The notes under the pieces: model-generated
What the model saw: only the letters and a program-made list of their open reading frames with translations
Database searches by the model: none
What the model was told of the DNA's origin: nothing
NCBI RefSeq assembly: GCF_020740795.1
Contig: NC_067294.1
Location: 19,287,001 to 19,351,000 of the forward strand
Length of the DNA stretch: 64,000 nt
Direction of reading: 5' to 3'
DNA from: Apus apus
Taxonomy: Eukaryota; Chordata; Aves; Apodiformes; Apodidae
Shown: piece after piece, positions 28,101-39,320 of the stretch
How the letters are laid out: each line of letters opens with the position of its first letter
Numbering within the stretch: position 1 is the first letter of the stretch
Translations under genes and position numbers: made by a program

Positions 28101-31100
28101 TTGATCACGTTCCTTTCAAAGTCTAAATTGTCTGCACACAGGAGGAAGGGGGTGGCTAGGGGAGTCTGGGGAAAAGGGGGCATTTTGAAGGTGTAATTGT
28201 GAGGAAAGGAGTGTGGATGGTAAGCTGAGGACCTCTCTGATGCCTTCCCTTGGAGAGTAAGTGTGGTCCTGTGTTCTGTCCACCCAGCTTATTCACTGGC
28301 TTTTCCCAGGGGTCCAGACATTCCCACTCAGCCTCCGAGGTGGGTTGAACAGAAACTGCCTTGGCTGTTTCCATAGAATTTGGTGGCAGGTTTCATGAGA
28401 TTTTGAGAGGGGGGAAAAGGGCCAGTCACTGCTGGCTTATGCTTTGGCCAGCAGCAATGTGATGGGCAACAAGCAGCCTTGCCTGGCAGTTCAGTACATG
28501 CTGGAGGGAGCAGTAATGGTCATCAAAGCTGGTGGACACCGATCCCCTTATCTCAGCTGTGAATCTACACCTGATGGACCAGAGGTTTGTCTTTTGTGCC
28601 TGTCTTGCACAGTTGGGCTTTGGCAATTTTTTCTATAAAAAAACATCTCGGTTATCACCGTTCAGCTGATTTGGTGAAGATTTAATAGAATTTGTTTGTG
28701 CACCAAACCAGCTTTTTCTGAACAAGGAAAATGTCATTCCTCAGGCTGGAATTTGGGTACCCTGCTTTTTCTATTCGTGGGTAAGCTCAGCTGCAGCTTG
28801 AGTTTTCTGACTCCCTTTGAGACACAGATACATGTGCTGATCTCACCAGCTGGGGCTCTGTTCTGTAAATGTATGTCTTTAGTTCTCTTGTCCTAGCAGC
28901 TTGCAATTGGAGAGCAGACTTAGCCAAATAAGAAGACCAAAAGTCTATTGTTCCTTCTTTCCTGTGCATTTTAAGAAGAGCTTTGAGACCTTTCTAATGT
29001 GGCATGAAAAGGTATAACAAGCTTGAAATACACCAGCTTTGGGAGCACAGTACCCGAGTAGGAAGTTGCATGAAATGGCTTTGGCTCTTTGTTTTACATG
29101 GAGTGACCAAGTGTTGTGGCTCTTTCTCTAAAGGTGGAGGTAGCCCTTGCAGGAACCAGTTTCTGCAGAAGTGCCTGGGAGCTTTGATAAACTGAATTTT
29201 GGTCAGAGTTTGTGTGAGATTGTTACAGCAATCTCAAAAGCTCAGTTATGGTTTCAGAGCATGATGAGGATTTTGAATTCCTGGCCCAAGTAACTGCACT
29301 GTATAGAATTGCAAAGAGTTTTAGCATTACAAAACCTGATTTGGTAAGTACATAAATAGGGGGCTTACTACTGAAATCAGAATTGTGTACATCATTGTTC
29401 ATACAAGCCATTTTTATTATTAGCAGAGGGTTTTTTCATTACCTTTGTGAAAGGCAAGATAATAATAAGATGTACTTTGCAACCTGAAAAATGACCACTC
29501 TGTTGAATTTGTGCATCTCTTGCTGTCACACTTCCTTCAACCTGTAGAAAGCACATGGCAGTGCTGAAGTGGCCTTGGTTGTGCAGTCACTGTGCTTTGA
29601 AAGTGGTGTACCCGTCCTATCAAATCTTCAAAAGACACATCTAGACATGACTTCTGCAGAATAGCTATTTTTGTCATAATGTCTGCCTTGTTCTCTGTTT
29701 AGGAAACCAGCAGTTCCCATGAACAGCAGCTGCTCTTTTACTACTATATGGGGCAGAGACTTGGGATCTTCAGTGGTTTGTCAAACAGCTGGAAACTTGT
29801 TTTTGATGTGTGGTGGAATCAGTCACCACAGGAACCTTTTGACCACCTCTTGAGTTGCCTTTTTGTGGATGGAGGGTTAGCGAGAGTGTCCCATCGGTAG
29901 CTCTGTGGCAGATGCACAGGGAGGGCCCTCAGCAGGAGGTGCTGTGATGGAGGCCAGTATGCAGCTCAAGACAACCACACACACATCAAACTGCCTTCAC
30001 AGGCAGCCTGCAGAGACATTAGCATCCTGCTCATAGCCAAGCAGCACTTTGTGCTGTGACAAACCCTGGAAGATTGTTCTCCCACACTCAGGTTCTATGC
30101 TCTGTTGGTGCTGGTGATTTATTTCTTCTTGCCTGTAATGGAAACTTCTCTTTTTAAAACTCTGTGGTAGGTTGAGTAAGAAAAATATGTCCCAGTCATT
30201 TCTGTCAATGTGAGCAGGTTGTATCTCGCACTTCTGGAAGCAGTAAATCAGGTTGAGTTGGTTGATAAAACTGGGGGGAAAAGACCTGGCTTTCAGGAAT
30301 GTATCCAGGTGATGAAAGGTGCACCTCTAGTCTATGACCTAAGGTATTGCCTGTCACCACTGCTGTTTGCTGAGGTGTGTAGATACAACCTTCAGCCTAG
30401 CTCTTCAGCAACATATGCTGGTCCTGGTTGTGGTCACTTTGAAATGTTTAAGTGCTTTTGAAACTAGTCTTGTTTAATAGGCCCTTGAAACTAAACCCAA
30501 AACTCAGATGAATGTATGGCCATGCCTGTTTCTGCTTTCAGGTGATAACGTGTGAGAAGAGCTTTTACACCACTTTGTTAAATAACTGTAATTCCCCCTT
30601 GCTAATAATTTTTGTGGGACTTTGAACTTTCTTCCCATCTCTCCCTTCTTCTCACACATCCCAGTGGAAGGCAGCCCCTTCTCCTGTTGTGCTGTGCATC
30701 TCCAGCCCTGTTTCTCTGGACACAACATGCTCAGACCAATCTATATGTGAATGTACCTATTGGATGGCAAAAACCATCCTGCAGCAAACTGCTTCCCTGG
30801 TGCCGGATTCCCTTGGGACTTTCATGGAGCCCTGTATCTCTGTTTGACTTGCGTGGCTTTTTTGTAAACAAAGATCCTTGCCACTCCCAGCTTTCATCTT
30901 TTGCCCTCCCTGCTAAGATGTTTTCCTTTTAGTGACCACAAAGGGATGGCTGTTTTTGTTAAAACTTCAGGCCAAAACAGAGAGCATAGAGATATGCCTT
31001 CTGTGGGTTTCTAAGGGAGAATCGTGCACCCGTAAAATGAATTTACCATGTGCAGATACCCCTGAAGGTGATGAGATGCTTTAATTATATTTGGAGCACT

Positions 31101-34100
31101 AGCTCTCTCTGGTGCTTTGAAGCAGGTTCCCAAAGAGAGATATTTAATCAAATTTATGTTTATTTCAGGCTTACCCTCTCTAGATCCATCCAACAGCTCT
31201 ACAACTTCTTCTTCAGGTCCTTTGACAGGCTTTTCAGCAAACATACCAGGAGCACGGGTTTACCTTCAAGGGCCAGCGCCTGTTGGGACTCCCAGCTTTA
31301 ACAGACAGCATTTTTCACCACATCCTTGGACAAGCGCAACAAATTCATGTAGGAACTTCATGGGTCTGTCTTAGTTAACTATAAATTCATAGCTGTTGTC
31401 TTTAGTAGATTTGTAACTTGAGAGGAAATTACCCAGTGATGCATAAAATGCTTTCCAATTGCTTTTAGCAGCCGTGAGGATGGCGTGCAAATCCCAAGCT
31501 GCACTATTTTGTGGTTGTTCCCATGTAAAATGCCACTAGTTCTGGTTGCATTAGTGAAGGCATATTTGGGGGAAAAAAAAAACATTCGTCCTAGGCTCTG
31601 AGAGGAGAGGACATGAAGCTGTGGGGGAGTGGAGGTGATTATACCAAGCTAAAGATTCCCCTATGAGAATAATGTTAGTTGAAACTGTCATGTTTGCCAT
31701 AGTTTGAAGTTATACTTGCCTTTTTTTTCTTTTTGTTTTGGATTTTATTCTGGAATTATTTCATGTTGCTTAAAACATTCTAAAGTCTTTAAGGATCATC
31801 TGAGGTAACAGTGGGTTTTCCTCCTAAGGAAGAACATGGAAGTAGCTTTACAGAAAATATGGGTCTTTGATTCAGAATTTTAAGTGAAGAGGCTTTTCAT
31901 GTCACTGCATGCAACTTCATTGCCACTCTGAGCTTAAGAACCAAAACGTTTAAATGAGTGATCAAAGGAAGTTGGATTTCCCAAGAAGAGTCAGTGACGC
32001 TTCTGAAGTTGGTGGGACTTACACTCTTATGTGTACATGTGTATGTACATGTATATGTACATGTGGCTTTGGGAAGCTGTCTAATTTCTCTGCTGCTGAA
32101 AGTGGTGGTTACCAACACCAGGCTGTTTAGATATTTATGGTATTTTGGCTGATGATTTTACCTCTTCCTGAAACTCTTCCATGTTTCTTATTCTTTCTTC
32201 TAATTAATTTAGATGTACTGCTATGTCATGAGAATACCACATGATTCAGATGGCTGAAAGCATTTGTGTTACAATGGTGCTTTTAGAGTTAAAATAAACT
32301 CTAAAGAGAATTTCTGTGAAAGACTTGAAGAAAAAGGCTTTAAAACCTTTTAATCATTTGCTCAGAGATAATACTGGGGGGATAGAGAGGGTAGCATTTA
32401 TGCTCTCAAGCTTCTGTGCTTTCTGTGTCACTAAGCAAGAGAAATATTCTTTTCAGCAGGTGAATCTCCTATTCCATCAGTTTCCTCAGGATCATCTTCG
32501 CCCCTTTCAGCTGCTTCTGCACCTTCTAACTTGGGCCATCCAAAAGCAGGTAACACCAGTCAAGATCGAAAGGTCCCCCCTCCCATCGGGACAGAAAGGC
32601 TGGCCAGGATTCGCCAGGGAGGATCTGTCACTCCGACACCCTTAGGAACTAACTTCACGGCCCCTGTTGGTCATAGTGGTATTTGGTCCTTTGGAGTTAA
32701 CAGTGTGTCTGGTAAGTCTCTTGTACAGCCTGGGGTAGCCTAAAGAAACTTAAGAGGGCCTTCTGCAAGTACTGCATTGGAAACTGGGGAATTTGTGAAT
32801 GTCTATTCCCTGGAGGTGTTCAAGAGTGGGTTGGATGGGGCTTGAAGCAACGTGGTCTAGTGAGAAGTGTCCATGTCCATGATAGGGGGGTTGGAACTAG
32901 ATGATCTTTAAGGTCCATTCCAAGCCAAACCATTCTGTGATTCTATTAAAAGAAAGTTGGGGAGGAGGAATGAAGTTCCACAGACTAATCAACTTCCATG
33001 TATGATGTCCTGAAGGGAAACCTGGTGTCGTTTGTGGGAGGGTGTGTATCAATGGATGTACTTTGGATTTCTCTCCTAATGTAGGTGGTTTCACCCAACC
33101 TAGATTATCTGTTAGCATACTCTTGTAAAACCCTGAGAACAGTTCTGAAATGTCATATCAAGTCTATTGAATGATACATAATTGAAAAAGTACACAAGTT
33201 TTATCTTTAAGAAGGTCCATTTCTAAGTCTGACCCTTGGCCTAAAAGGACAACTGCCTCCATCCAAGTTTCTAGCCTGCCTTCCATTAACATTTTAAAAT
33301 GTTAGTTGTGGTGCAGCTGGTGCATCCTGAAACACATAGTTGTGGATGCTCATTTTTGCATTGATTTTATCATGACTCTTAAGTATTACAGCGTAACTTC
33401 TGTTCCAGACAGTCCTGGTTTCAAAAGAATGACTTTGAAACAGCTGAAGTTTTACTTTCAGTTTCCTGGTAGTTTATGGCCCTTGTGGAAAGGAGGAACT
33501 GCAGCAGTTGAGGTGTAAAGTGTTTCCATTGGTAATTTGAAAAACAAATGTTTAATAGTACTGTATTTGTATTTTTTCAGTGAAGGCCTGTATAGTTCAA
33601 TTAACTCAGTGTCTCAGCACTGCTGTGTTTTTTCAAGAAAAGCTTGTATGTGCTCACAGACAGTGCTTGGAGGTTTATTGAATCTTAGCTGTTCCTCTGT
33701 GGGCACCCAAAGCTTGCAGTTACTAGTAGTCACCATTATCTCCACACTTGTCTGAAGGACCAAGATGAATGTACCTGCAGATGGCACGTGCATGGCCAGA
33801 CTTCCTGGCCTCACTGGTCTCATCTTTCCCTGTTTTTGCCTCTATCATAAATGTAACTTTGTTCTGTGTTCCTTTGCTGTATGACAGGATGTGGGAACTG
33901 GAGGGAAAGAAAGAGTGTGCATGTAGCCAGCCTTCTGTAGTTCTGCCTGCTGCAGCTTCCCTGTGAGAGGCCTTGATGCTACAGCTAAGAGTGGTGTGTT
34001 TGCATTGTCTGTGATGGGCTGTCAGCCTAAAGCTGCTTTGCCTTGGGCTCAGAGCAGATCCCTGAGATACCTTTGTGTAGCTGTGTGTTTTCAGGAGGCT

Positions 34101-35691
34101 TTGGATGGATGTATGTAGGTATGTGCAGCTGCTGAATTCTACTCCAGAATTTTTTTTCTTAAATAAATTGTAACCAGCCATTTTCATTTTCCTCCTTTCC
34201 AGAAGGCTTATCAGGTTGGTCTCAGCCTGTCATGGGAAATCATCCAATGCATCAGCAGCTGTCGGACCCAGGCACATTTTCTCAGCATCAGCCAATGGAG
34301 AGAGATGATTCTGGAATAGTGGCTCCCTCAAATATTTTCCACCAACCTATGCCAAATAGTTTTGTGGATTTTTCTAAAGTAAGTCACAGAGGGTTGAATT
34401 TAGTCAATAAAATGACCAAGAACTGTCTTTCCTACATTTCCTGTTTATGCTGTATGCGTGTGCCTCTTCTAGCATTGCTTGCCCCACCTAGTCACAAACC
34501 TCCTTTCATGATAAAGAAATCTCAGATTGCAAAAAGCTGTTCTGTAACTTGCTCTTTCTGAACTGGAGCAATACTTTAGATGGCTACAGTAAATTTATAG
34601 AAAATCTTCAACTTGGAGTCATGTAGGCTCAAGCTGCGTGCAGGCTTTGCTGAAGGGCAGCCCTGGGCTGCAGTCCTGTATGCACCAAGGTTGTCAAGTG
34701 CCACAGAGGGAGCACTGGGATTGCCTTGCACAGCTGCTGTGTCTGGCTTTATGGGGGTCATGTGAAAGGGCTTTGCAGAGGTTGCTGCATCCTGGCAAGG
34801 TGTAATTTCAGAAAAATGTGTCAGCTGACTAGAATCTCAACCTCTGAAGAGTCACTGTATTCCATACACTGCCTAGGTGTGCAGTGGTGCCCTGTTTTCT
34901 CACAGTGCCAGGTATTTGCCAGTTGGGGAGCATTACATACAATGTGAAGCAGACAGGGTACTACAGTCATCTTTAACAGCCATGGTCTTCTTCACCAAGG
35001 GTGCTTTTTCTTTGCCCTCAGGGCCTACCGATTTCCATGTATGGCGGCACCCTAATACCCTCGCATCCTCAGCTAGCGGATGGCCCAGGAGGCCCCCTCT
35101 TTAATGGGCTCCATACGCCAGATCCCGCCTGGAATCCCATGATCAAAGTTGTCCAGAACTCAACAGAATGTACTGATGCTCAGCAGGTAGTGTGGTTGCC
35201 TTTTTCCACCTTTGCTTACTTAGGTCTTTTTACAGTATTGTGCTTTGTTTTGTTTTGATTTGTTTCTGCATAGTTGACGTTTTTCAGTTATTTGATACTA
35301 AGATTGAGATTGCATTACTTTTCCCCTGCAGTATGTGTATGTAAAAAAATATATGGTGCTACCCATACCAGACCTTTCAGGTAAAATAAGCAGCATTTCA
35401 AGACTGCTCATCCGGGTAATCAGTGTTGTTGTGAGAGGGTTAATATTCATACTCAGCATCTTGCAGGTTGTCGGTCAGACCTGGGCCAGAGCTGAAGAGG
35501 GCTCCCAGCCTTGACAGTCTGATTATATTTTAGGGGAAAGCCTTAAGCGTGCCCTCTAGTGGTTAAACGCTATGTTAAAGGAACCTGTATTTGCTTTCAT
35601 AACAGAATTGTCTTTTTATTTCTTGCTGTAGATTTGGCCTGGCACCTGGGCACCTCACATTGGAAACATGCATCTCAAGTACGTCAACTGA
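443..35691 (+). CDS. ANKHD1: ANKHD1 (MASK1), ankyrin repeat and KH domain protein, 3' two-thirds
   Basis: Large cytoplasmic/nuclear scaffold with ankyrin repeats and one RNA-binding KH domain; MASK proteins act in Hippo/YAP and receptor kinase signalling (family knowledge). Exons read from splice sites and frame: 443-1186, 8309-8454, 8610-8721, 9423-9568, 10781-10923, 11709-11922, 13144-13319, 13929-14091, 15173-15268, 15565-15681, 16749-16923, 17236-17689, 18139-18216, 20252-20395, 23384-23533, 23830-25445, 31169-31348, 32460-32711, 34203-34378, 35022-35186, 35632-35691. All phases agree and give about 1,834 codons, against about 2,540 for whole human ANKHD1, so the start lies left of the window. 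In order: a coiled-coil/Gln-rich exon, about ten ankyrin repeats (8.6-15.3 kb), a Lys/Glu-rich helix, the KH domain, and a Ser/Pro-rich tail ending HLKYVN. Residues match ANKHD1 rather than the paralogue ANKRD17 ([19 protein letters not shown]). Confidence 0.97.
1187..8308 (+). other. ANKHD1: ANKHD1 intron, 7.1 kb
   Basis: The intron between the coiled-coil exon and the first exon of the second ankyrin block. Apart from the minus-oriented CR1 piece at about 6,815-6,993 I see no gene. Short open frames on both strands lack codon bias or family resemblance. Confidence 0.75.
6815..6993 (-). repeat. CR1 LINE fragment, antisense
   Basis: The text GGTTGGAAGTGACCTTAAGG, followed by GAGCAGGGACACCT and CCTTGAACACCTCCAGGGAGGG, is the reverse complement of the CR1 3' end. 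The piece is 5'-truncated, diverged and lies inside an ANKHD1 intron. Confidence 0.85.
18139..18216 (+). CDS. ANKHD1: ANKHD1 in-frame cassette exon, 26 codons
   Basis: A 78-nt exon bounded by GTTTTAAG|GAGCG and CCAGAG|GTGAGA. It enters and leaves in phase 2, so skipping keeps the frame. It encodes [20 protein letters not shown] followed by a short Ser-rich end, between exons 17236-17689 and 20252-20395. The human ANKHD1 sequence as I remember it joins the flanking exons directly, so this looks like an alternatively used exon. It is acidic and contains no ankyrin or KH motif. Calling it an exon is an inference from splice sites and frame. Confidence 0.7.
18611..18638 (+). repeat. (GTTT)n simple repeat
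   Basis: Five to six GTTT units inside an ANKHD1 intron. Confidence 0.85.
23384..23533 (+). CDS. ANKHD1: ANKHD1 KH-domain core exon
   Basis: This exon carries the start and GXXG loop of the single KH domain: [17 protein letters not shown], with GRGG as the nucleic-acid contact loop. It then gives the conserved strand and helix up to MITIR. The domain is completed at the start of the next exon (23,830: [17 protein letters not shown]). The GXXG loop is intact, so RNA binding should be retained. Confidence 0.95.
26090..26757 (+). repeat. CR1 LINE fragment, sense, about 670 bp
   Basis: The longest CR1 piece in the window. It starts inside the end of the CR1 reverse-transcriptase frame (region of GAAGGACTTCGGGGTGCTGG), runs through the 3' UTR and ends at GGTTGGAACTAAATGATCTT and AACCATTCTATT. 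It is 5'-truncated and its frame is broken. Confidence 0.9.
27641..27820 (+). repeat. CR1 LINE fragment, sense, older subfamily
   Basis: GAGCACTGGAACAGGCTGCC, then GTGACCCTGCTCTAGCAGGG and GATTATCTCCAGAGGTCC. This is the 3' end of a different CR1 subfamily from the piece at 26.1 kb. Confidence 0.85.
32029..32064 (+). repeat. TATG/TACATG simple repeat
   Basis: Alternating TGTACATGTGTATGTACATG-type units in an ANKHD1 intron, just upstream of the exon at 32,460. Confidence 0.7.
32454..32460 (+). promoter_or_regulatory. ANKHD1: NAGNAG tandem splice acceptor in ANKHD1
   Basis: The acceptor reads TTTTCAGCAG|GTGAAT. Use of the first AG adds CAG (exon from 32,457), and use of the second starts the exon at 32,460. 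Both keep the frame and differ by one codon (Ser-Gly-Glu against Cys-Glu at the junction). Such acceptors often yield both forms. Confidence 0.65.
32800..32948 (+). repeat. CR1 LINE 3' end, sense
   Basis: GGTTGGAACTAGATGATCTT is followed by AACCATTCTGTGATTCTATT, the full 3' terminus of CR1 with its short tail repeats. It lies in the intron after exon 32460-32711. Confidence 0.92.
35679..35684 (+). promoter_or_regulatory. ANKHD1: Splice donor GTACGT overlapping the last ANKHD1 codons
   Basis: CTCAA|GTACGT lies 10 nt before the ANKHD1 stop codon. Used as a donor, it would cut after the second base of the Lys codon. It would join ANKHD1 to EIF4EBP3 exon 2 (38,749) in a frame other than the 4E-BP3 frame, giving Lys-Tyr again at the junction. 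Mammalian MASK-BP3 ARF fusion transcripts work this way (known biology). Use of the site in this bird is inferred. Confidence 0.65.
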
Positions 35692-37276
35692 TTTAAAGGG
35701 GGTCTATCCTTTTTTAGCCTTGTTTGGGAATCTTTATGGTCTTGAAGAACCTTGGGGATTTTTTTGATGTGCCTAACTGAGCAATTTTCTGTGGGCTTTA
35801 ACAATGGAAACTCAATTGCCCATTGAATAAGAACAAATTGATTTACCTATACAAACTGATTCAGTTCTCCAGTTAGTTTAGCCATTTTGAACTTAAAAAT
35901 CAGACAAAACTAGTGCTTTTGGCTAAACACCATGGAGTGCTCCTTATATGCAGCAGAGAACTAGCTGATTAGATGATTCAACCTTTTAGGGTGGTAAATA
36001 TCTGTATAATTGTTTACATTCATTTACATACATTACATACTTTTAAAGGAAAAGCTAAGTAAACTTCATGTCGTATAGTGACTCTACTTTATGTAGCCTG
36101 TATTAATGTGAAATACTTCCCTGAACATTCAATAAAAGGTGAACAGTATTTTTAGGCTGTGTGTGAGAATTTTGGAAGAGGCTCTGTCTTGTCGTCAGTA
36201 GCTGCTTCTGTGCCCCTTTCAGGGTCAGGTAATTAGCATGTGGATGCTGTCAGGGTTTGGGGGAGGGTTTTGATCTGCAGTTGACAGCAGTATGAGGTCT
36301 GCTGAGTACTTCCTCCTGCCAGTTATTAGCCTTTTGTTTCTTTGTGTGTGCAAACATGGCTATACATTATTTTTTTCCTTCTGGATTAGTTTTGCTGCTT
36401 CTAGTACTCTTTGTCCAGGTAGGTTGCCTGAGAGATTGGATTTTATTCAGGGGCTGGAAATAAGGGCTGATTTGACAACGTGGCAACTGATGGCATCTTA
36501 ATTTGCAGAGGGAAGGCAGCTTGCAGGTGAATGCAGGGTTTCTTCACCTGACTTGCTGTGACCAGTTGCCTAGGGACAGATCTCAGGAAAGCAGTGACCA
36601 CTTACTCTAGAGAAAAAAGCAGCATATTCAGTTTGAAGCTTCTTGTAACCCTTTAAATCTGGTAAGAGCTCCTCGAGTCCTTTCTGTAAGGAAGAAGGGG
36701 ATTTTTATATACTGCTTAAGGTGGATATTCATTCTATAACCAGATGCAGAAGTTCTTCACTTTCTGCACTTGGACTATGCTCATTTCTGCTTTTGCTCAG
36801 TGGCAGTGCAGTAACTACACTGCATTTTTGGTCCATTGCTCAAGCAGGTAATTACAGTGCATGTGGTGTCCAATCTAATGGACCAGTTATGGTGGTTTCT
36901 CAAACCAGATGCAGACTTCTCCACCTTTCTCCACCTTCTTCAGACAAATCCCTACAAGCAGCAGCAGAGTTTCCCCAGGAAAAGCATGAGGAAGGAGTAC
37001 TGAAAACCCAAATACTGCAGGCAAATAAACCTCAGAAATGCTACTGTCTGATACATGCAGATATTTTTCCTTGTATCTGAGGAAGAAATACAAAAGACAT
37101 TGAGCTGTTGCTGCTCCCCTGATAGTGCAAATGCCAGTGGAGAAACACTCACGTGTAACAGTAATTGTGTTGAAAACAGACAGTATTGTAGTGCAATAGG
37201 TGTTTGCTGGGGGGGGGTGAGTTGTGGGGAGGGATGAAGGAGGGGCCTAAGGCCCCACCCCACCCACAAGGGCTCC
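35692..37276 (+). other. ANKHD1 3' UTR and EIF4EBP3 upstream region
   Basis: A canonical AATAAA at 36,131-36,136, with T/G-rich sequence after it, is the likely ANKHD1 polyadenylation signal, giving a 3' UTR of about 450 nt. From there to 37,276 I see no gene. A short G-run (GGGGGGGGGTGAG, near 37,210) and a C/G-rich stretch mark the probable EIF4EBP3 promoter. No TATA box is evident. Confidence 0.65.
36131..36136 (+). terminator. ANKHD1: Polyadenylation signal of ANKHD1
   Basis: AATAAA, 440 nt after the ANKHD1 stop, in the order CAATAAAAGGTG. It is the first canonical signal downstream of the coding sequence. Read-through past it would produce the ANKHD1-EIF4EBP3 transcript. Confidence 0.7.
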
Positions 37277-39142
37277 ATGGCTGCTGCAGGCACCACCGCC
37301 TCCTCTTGCCCTATCCCAGGGAGCCAACATCCCCCCATCCCAGAGGGCTACAGCTCTACGCCGGGTGGCACCGTCTACTGCACGACACCAGGGGGTAAGA
37401 CCCAGCACGGGGACAGGGTTGTCCCCTGAGCAGACCACTGGCCTCAGCTGCCCCATGCCTGTCTAATTTAGGCAGCTCTATCCGGAGTGGGTCCTTTTCT
37501 GGGCTCTCCAGCTTGCAGCTTGGCCCTTGGGGACATGGACACCTGGTCTGGGCCCCAGCCCCAGGCAGGCCCATGAGGTAGTGGCTAACCTGGTGGCCCA
37601 GAGCTGGAGTGGAACAGGGAGCCCCAAAGCTTTGTATGAAGATACTGCTAGAAGCTAGGACTGTTGTCCTGTGGTACCGGGGGGGAGAAGGCAGATGTTG
37701 CTGCCTGGGGTGTGTGTTGGTGGCAGTCCTGCTGGGGTGGTGGGTGCAGCACTGGTCCTTGTAGGGTGGGTTGTGCCTGGGCACAGGACAAAGTCTGCTC
37801 CCACCCGAGCTCACCAGCCCTGCAGAAAGGTACTGGGTGGCATGGCTTCCTCCAGGGGCACCTGAGGTCTGGCCTCTTGTGCCCCTCCACCCCCAAAGCC
37901 TCGGGTTCAGCTGTTGAGCAGGTCCTTCTCTTTGCTGTCTGTCCTCAGAGCTGTGTGTGCCGTGTCACTGAGCTGGGCATGTTTCAGTTGAGCCGCAGGC
38001 TCCATTGTGTGCCTTGATAAGCTTATCTGGGGATGGGAGCTGGCGGGGCACAGCAGGCTCAAGGGCGTGTAAGGTATTTGTGGGAAGGGTCTGGCCTGCC
38101 CAGGAGCTCTGGGCCCAGAGCAGGGGCAGCCAAGCACGGAGGGGTCTGGCCTGCGAGGACAGGCCTGGGTGGGTCAGGACAGAGGGTGGTTTGCAGGCTG
38201 GTGTAGCCTCAGGGGTCGTGTGCCCCAGGTGGGCATGGCTCTGGGGCCACATGGCCAGGAGGTTGGCACACCAGAGGTGTCCTATGGAACCCAGTGCCTT
38301 ATGCTCCTGCAGGGCAGCAGTGTGGCCCTCTGAGCTGATGGGAATGGGTCCCTGGGTACAACTCCCCATGGTGCCAGCAAGGAGGCACCCAGCCTGCACC
38401 AGACACCTCTGGGCAGGGTATGCTGGGGACCTGCTTGGTCACTGGGCTGAGGACCCCGGGGCTGGCCCTGCTTTCCAGGCAGCACAGGGTAGCTACCGTG
38501 GGGCACTTGTGTCAAGGCTGGACCCTCTATGCTGTGCCCTGGAAGAGCTCCAGGAATCCAGGGGCAGAACAGCATGGGGAAGAGCTGCCAGGCAGGACTC
38601 TCAGTCAGCTATGTGGGAAGCCCCACAGTGACTTCAGAGCCAGCTGTATCCCCAAGCCAAACTGGGTCCCACTCCCTGCTCTGGGCTCAGGCAATGGTGC
38701 TTGGAGAGGGGGGCTGGCAGTGCCTGACAACTGCCTGCTTTTTGGCAGGTACCCGCATCATCTACGACCGCAAGTTCCTGCTGGAGTGCAAGAATTCACC
38801 CGTGGCCAGGACCCCTCCCTGCTGCCTGCCCCAGATCCCCGGTGTCACATCCCTGGCCCAGTCCAGCCTCGTCAAGCTGGAGGAGCTCAAGGAGCAGAAT
38901 GAGAGCAAAGAAGCCATGCCAGGTGAGCAGCCCTGGCATGCAACCCCTGCCTGTGCACTGCCTGGGCTTCCTGCCTGGCTGAAAGACCAAGGGGGGATCC
39001 TGGCTCAGCCCTGGTTCCAGCTCCTGCCCCCTTTGCCTGCACATTTCTCCAAAGGCAGACCTGGTACACAGCCCCTCCTAACCCTGGCCCTGTATCCCTT
39101 CATACCCTTGCAGATCAAGACCAGTTTGAGATGGACATCTGA
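37277..39142 (+). CDS. EIF4EBP3: EIF4EBP3, eIF4E-binding translation repressor 4E-BP3
   Basis: Small intrinsically disordered repressor that competes with eIF4G for eIF4E and is released when mTORC1 phosphorylates it (family knowledge). Exons 37277-37394, 38749-38922 and 39114-39142 join in frame to 106 residues (human 100). Seen: two Thr-Pro-Gly-Gly-Thr sites (Thr28, Thr37), the eIF4E-binding motif YDRKFLL at 45-51, Ser56-Pro and Thr61-Pro at the places of 4E-BP1 Ser65 and Thr70, and a C-terminal TOS motif FEMDI that docks Raptor. The 4E-BP1 RAIP motif is absent, as usual for 4E-BP3. The start is chosen because exon 1 opens in the family frame there and ends in a clean donor (GGGG|GTAAGA). 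It lies 1.6 kb after ANKHD1 on the same strand. Confidence 0.96.
38749..38902 (+). CDS. Alternative reading frame of EIF4EBP3 exon 2 (MASK-BP3 ARF-type C-terminus)
   Basis: If ANKHD1 is spliced from 35,678 to 38,749, exon 2 is read one base out of the 4E-BP3 frame. Fifty codons (from [20 protein letters not shown] to GGAQGAE) follow before a TGA at 38,900-38,902. The product would be ANKHD1 with its last three residues replaced by a Pro/Gly-rich tail with no eIF4E-binding motif. The equivalent fusion with overlapping frames is known in mammals. The surrounding sequence is GC-rich and the same frame is open upstream too, so openness alone is weak evidence. The matching donor and phase make the case. 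Confidence 0.6.
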
Positions 39143-39314
39143 GTTTCCAGCTCCCTGTCTCCAGGTCACAGCTGGGCCTCTTCCTGGGCCTCGTGGAGGT
39201 GCTGGCACCATGACCAGCTAGCTGCAGCCCTCTCTGATGCTGGGGATGGATATGTGACACCTCAGGCTCTAGCACAACTGGCTGGTGCAATTGCCTAGGA
39301 GCTCATGCTTGATC

Positions 39315-39320
39315 AATAAA
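39315..39320 (+). terminator. EIF4EBP3: Polyadenylation signal of EIF4EBP3
   Basis: AATAAA in GATCAATAAACAACG, 173 nt after the EIF4EBP3 stop codon, so the 3' UTR is short. Confidence 0.85.

Larger units (their letters stand above)
25446..31168 (+). other. ANKHD1: ANKHD1 intron, 5.7 kb, carrying two CR1 insertions
   Basis: The intron between the 1.6-kb Ser/Pro-rich exon and the exon at 31,169. It holds a roughly 670-bp CR1 piece and a second, shorter one of another CR1 type. Open frames seen in 28-31 kb show no recognisable family. Confidence 0.75.

Noticed and set aside
28426-28638. Open frames on both strands at 28.4-28.6 kb inside the large ANKHD1 intron
   Set aside because: They have no conserved motif and no splice sites in phase with ANKHD1.
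32531-32743. Possible intron donor at 32,550 (AAAGCAG|GTAACA) splitting ANKHD1 exon 32,460-32,711
   Set aside because: The coding frame continues straight through into the conserved [20 protein letters not shown], so the exon is continuous.
38005-38748. Long plus-strand open frames (about 160-230 codons) between EIF4EBP3 exons 1 and 2
   Set aside because: These are GC-rich intron sequence. Only the part from 38,749 onward, which is a real exon, is supported.
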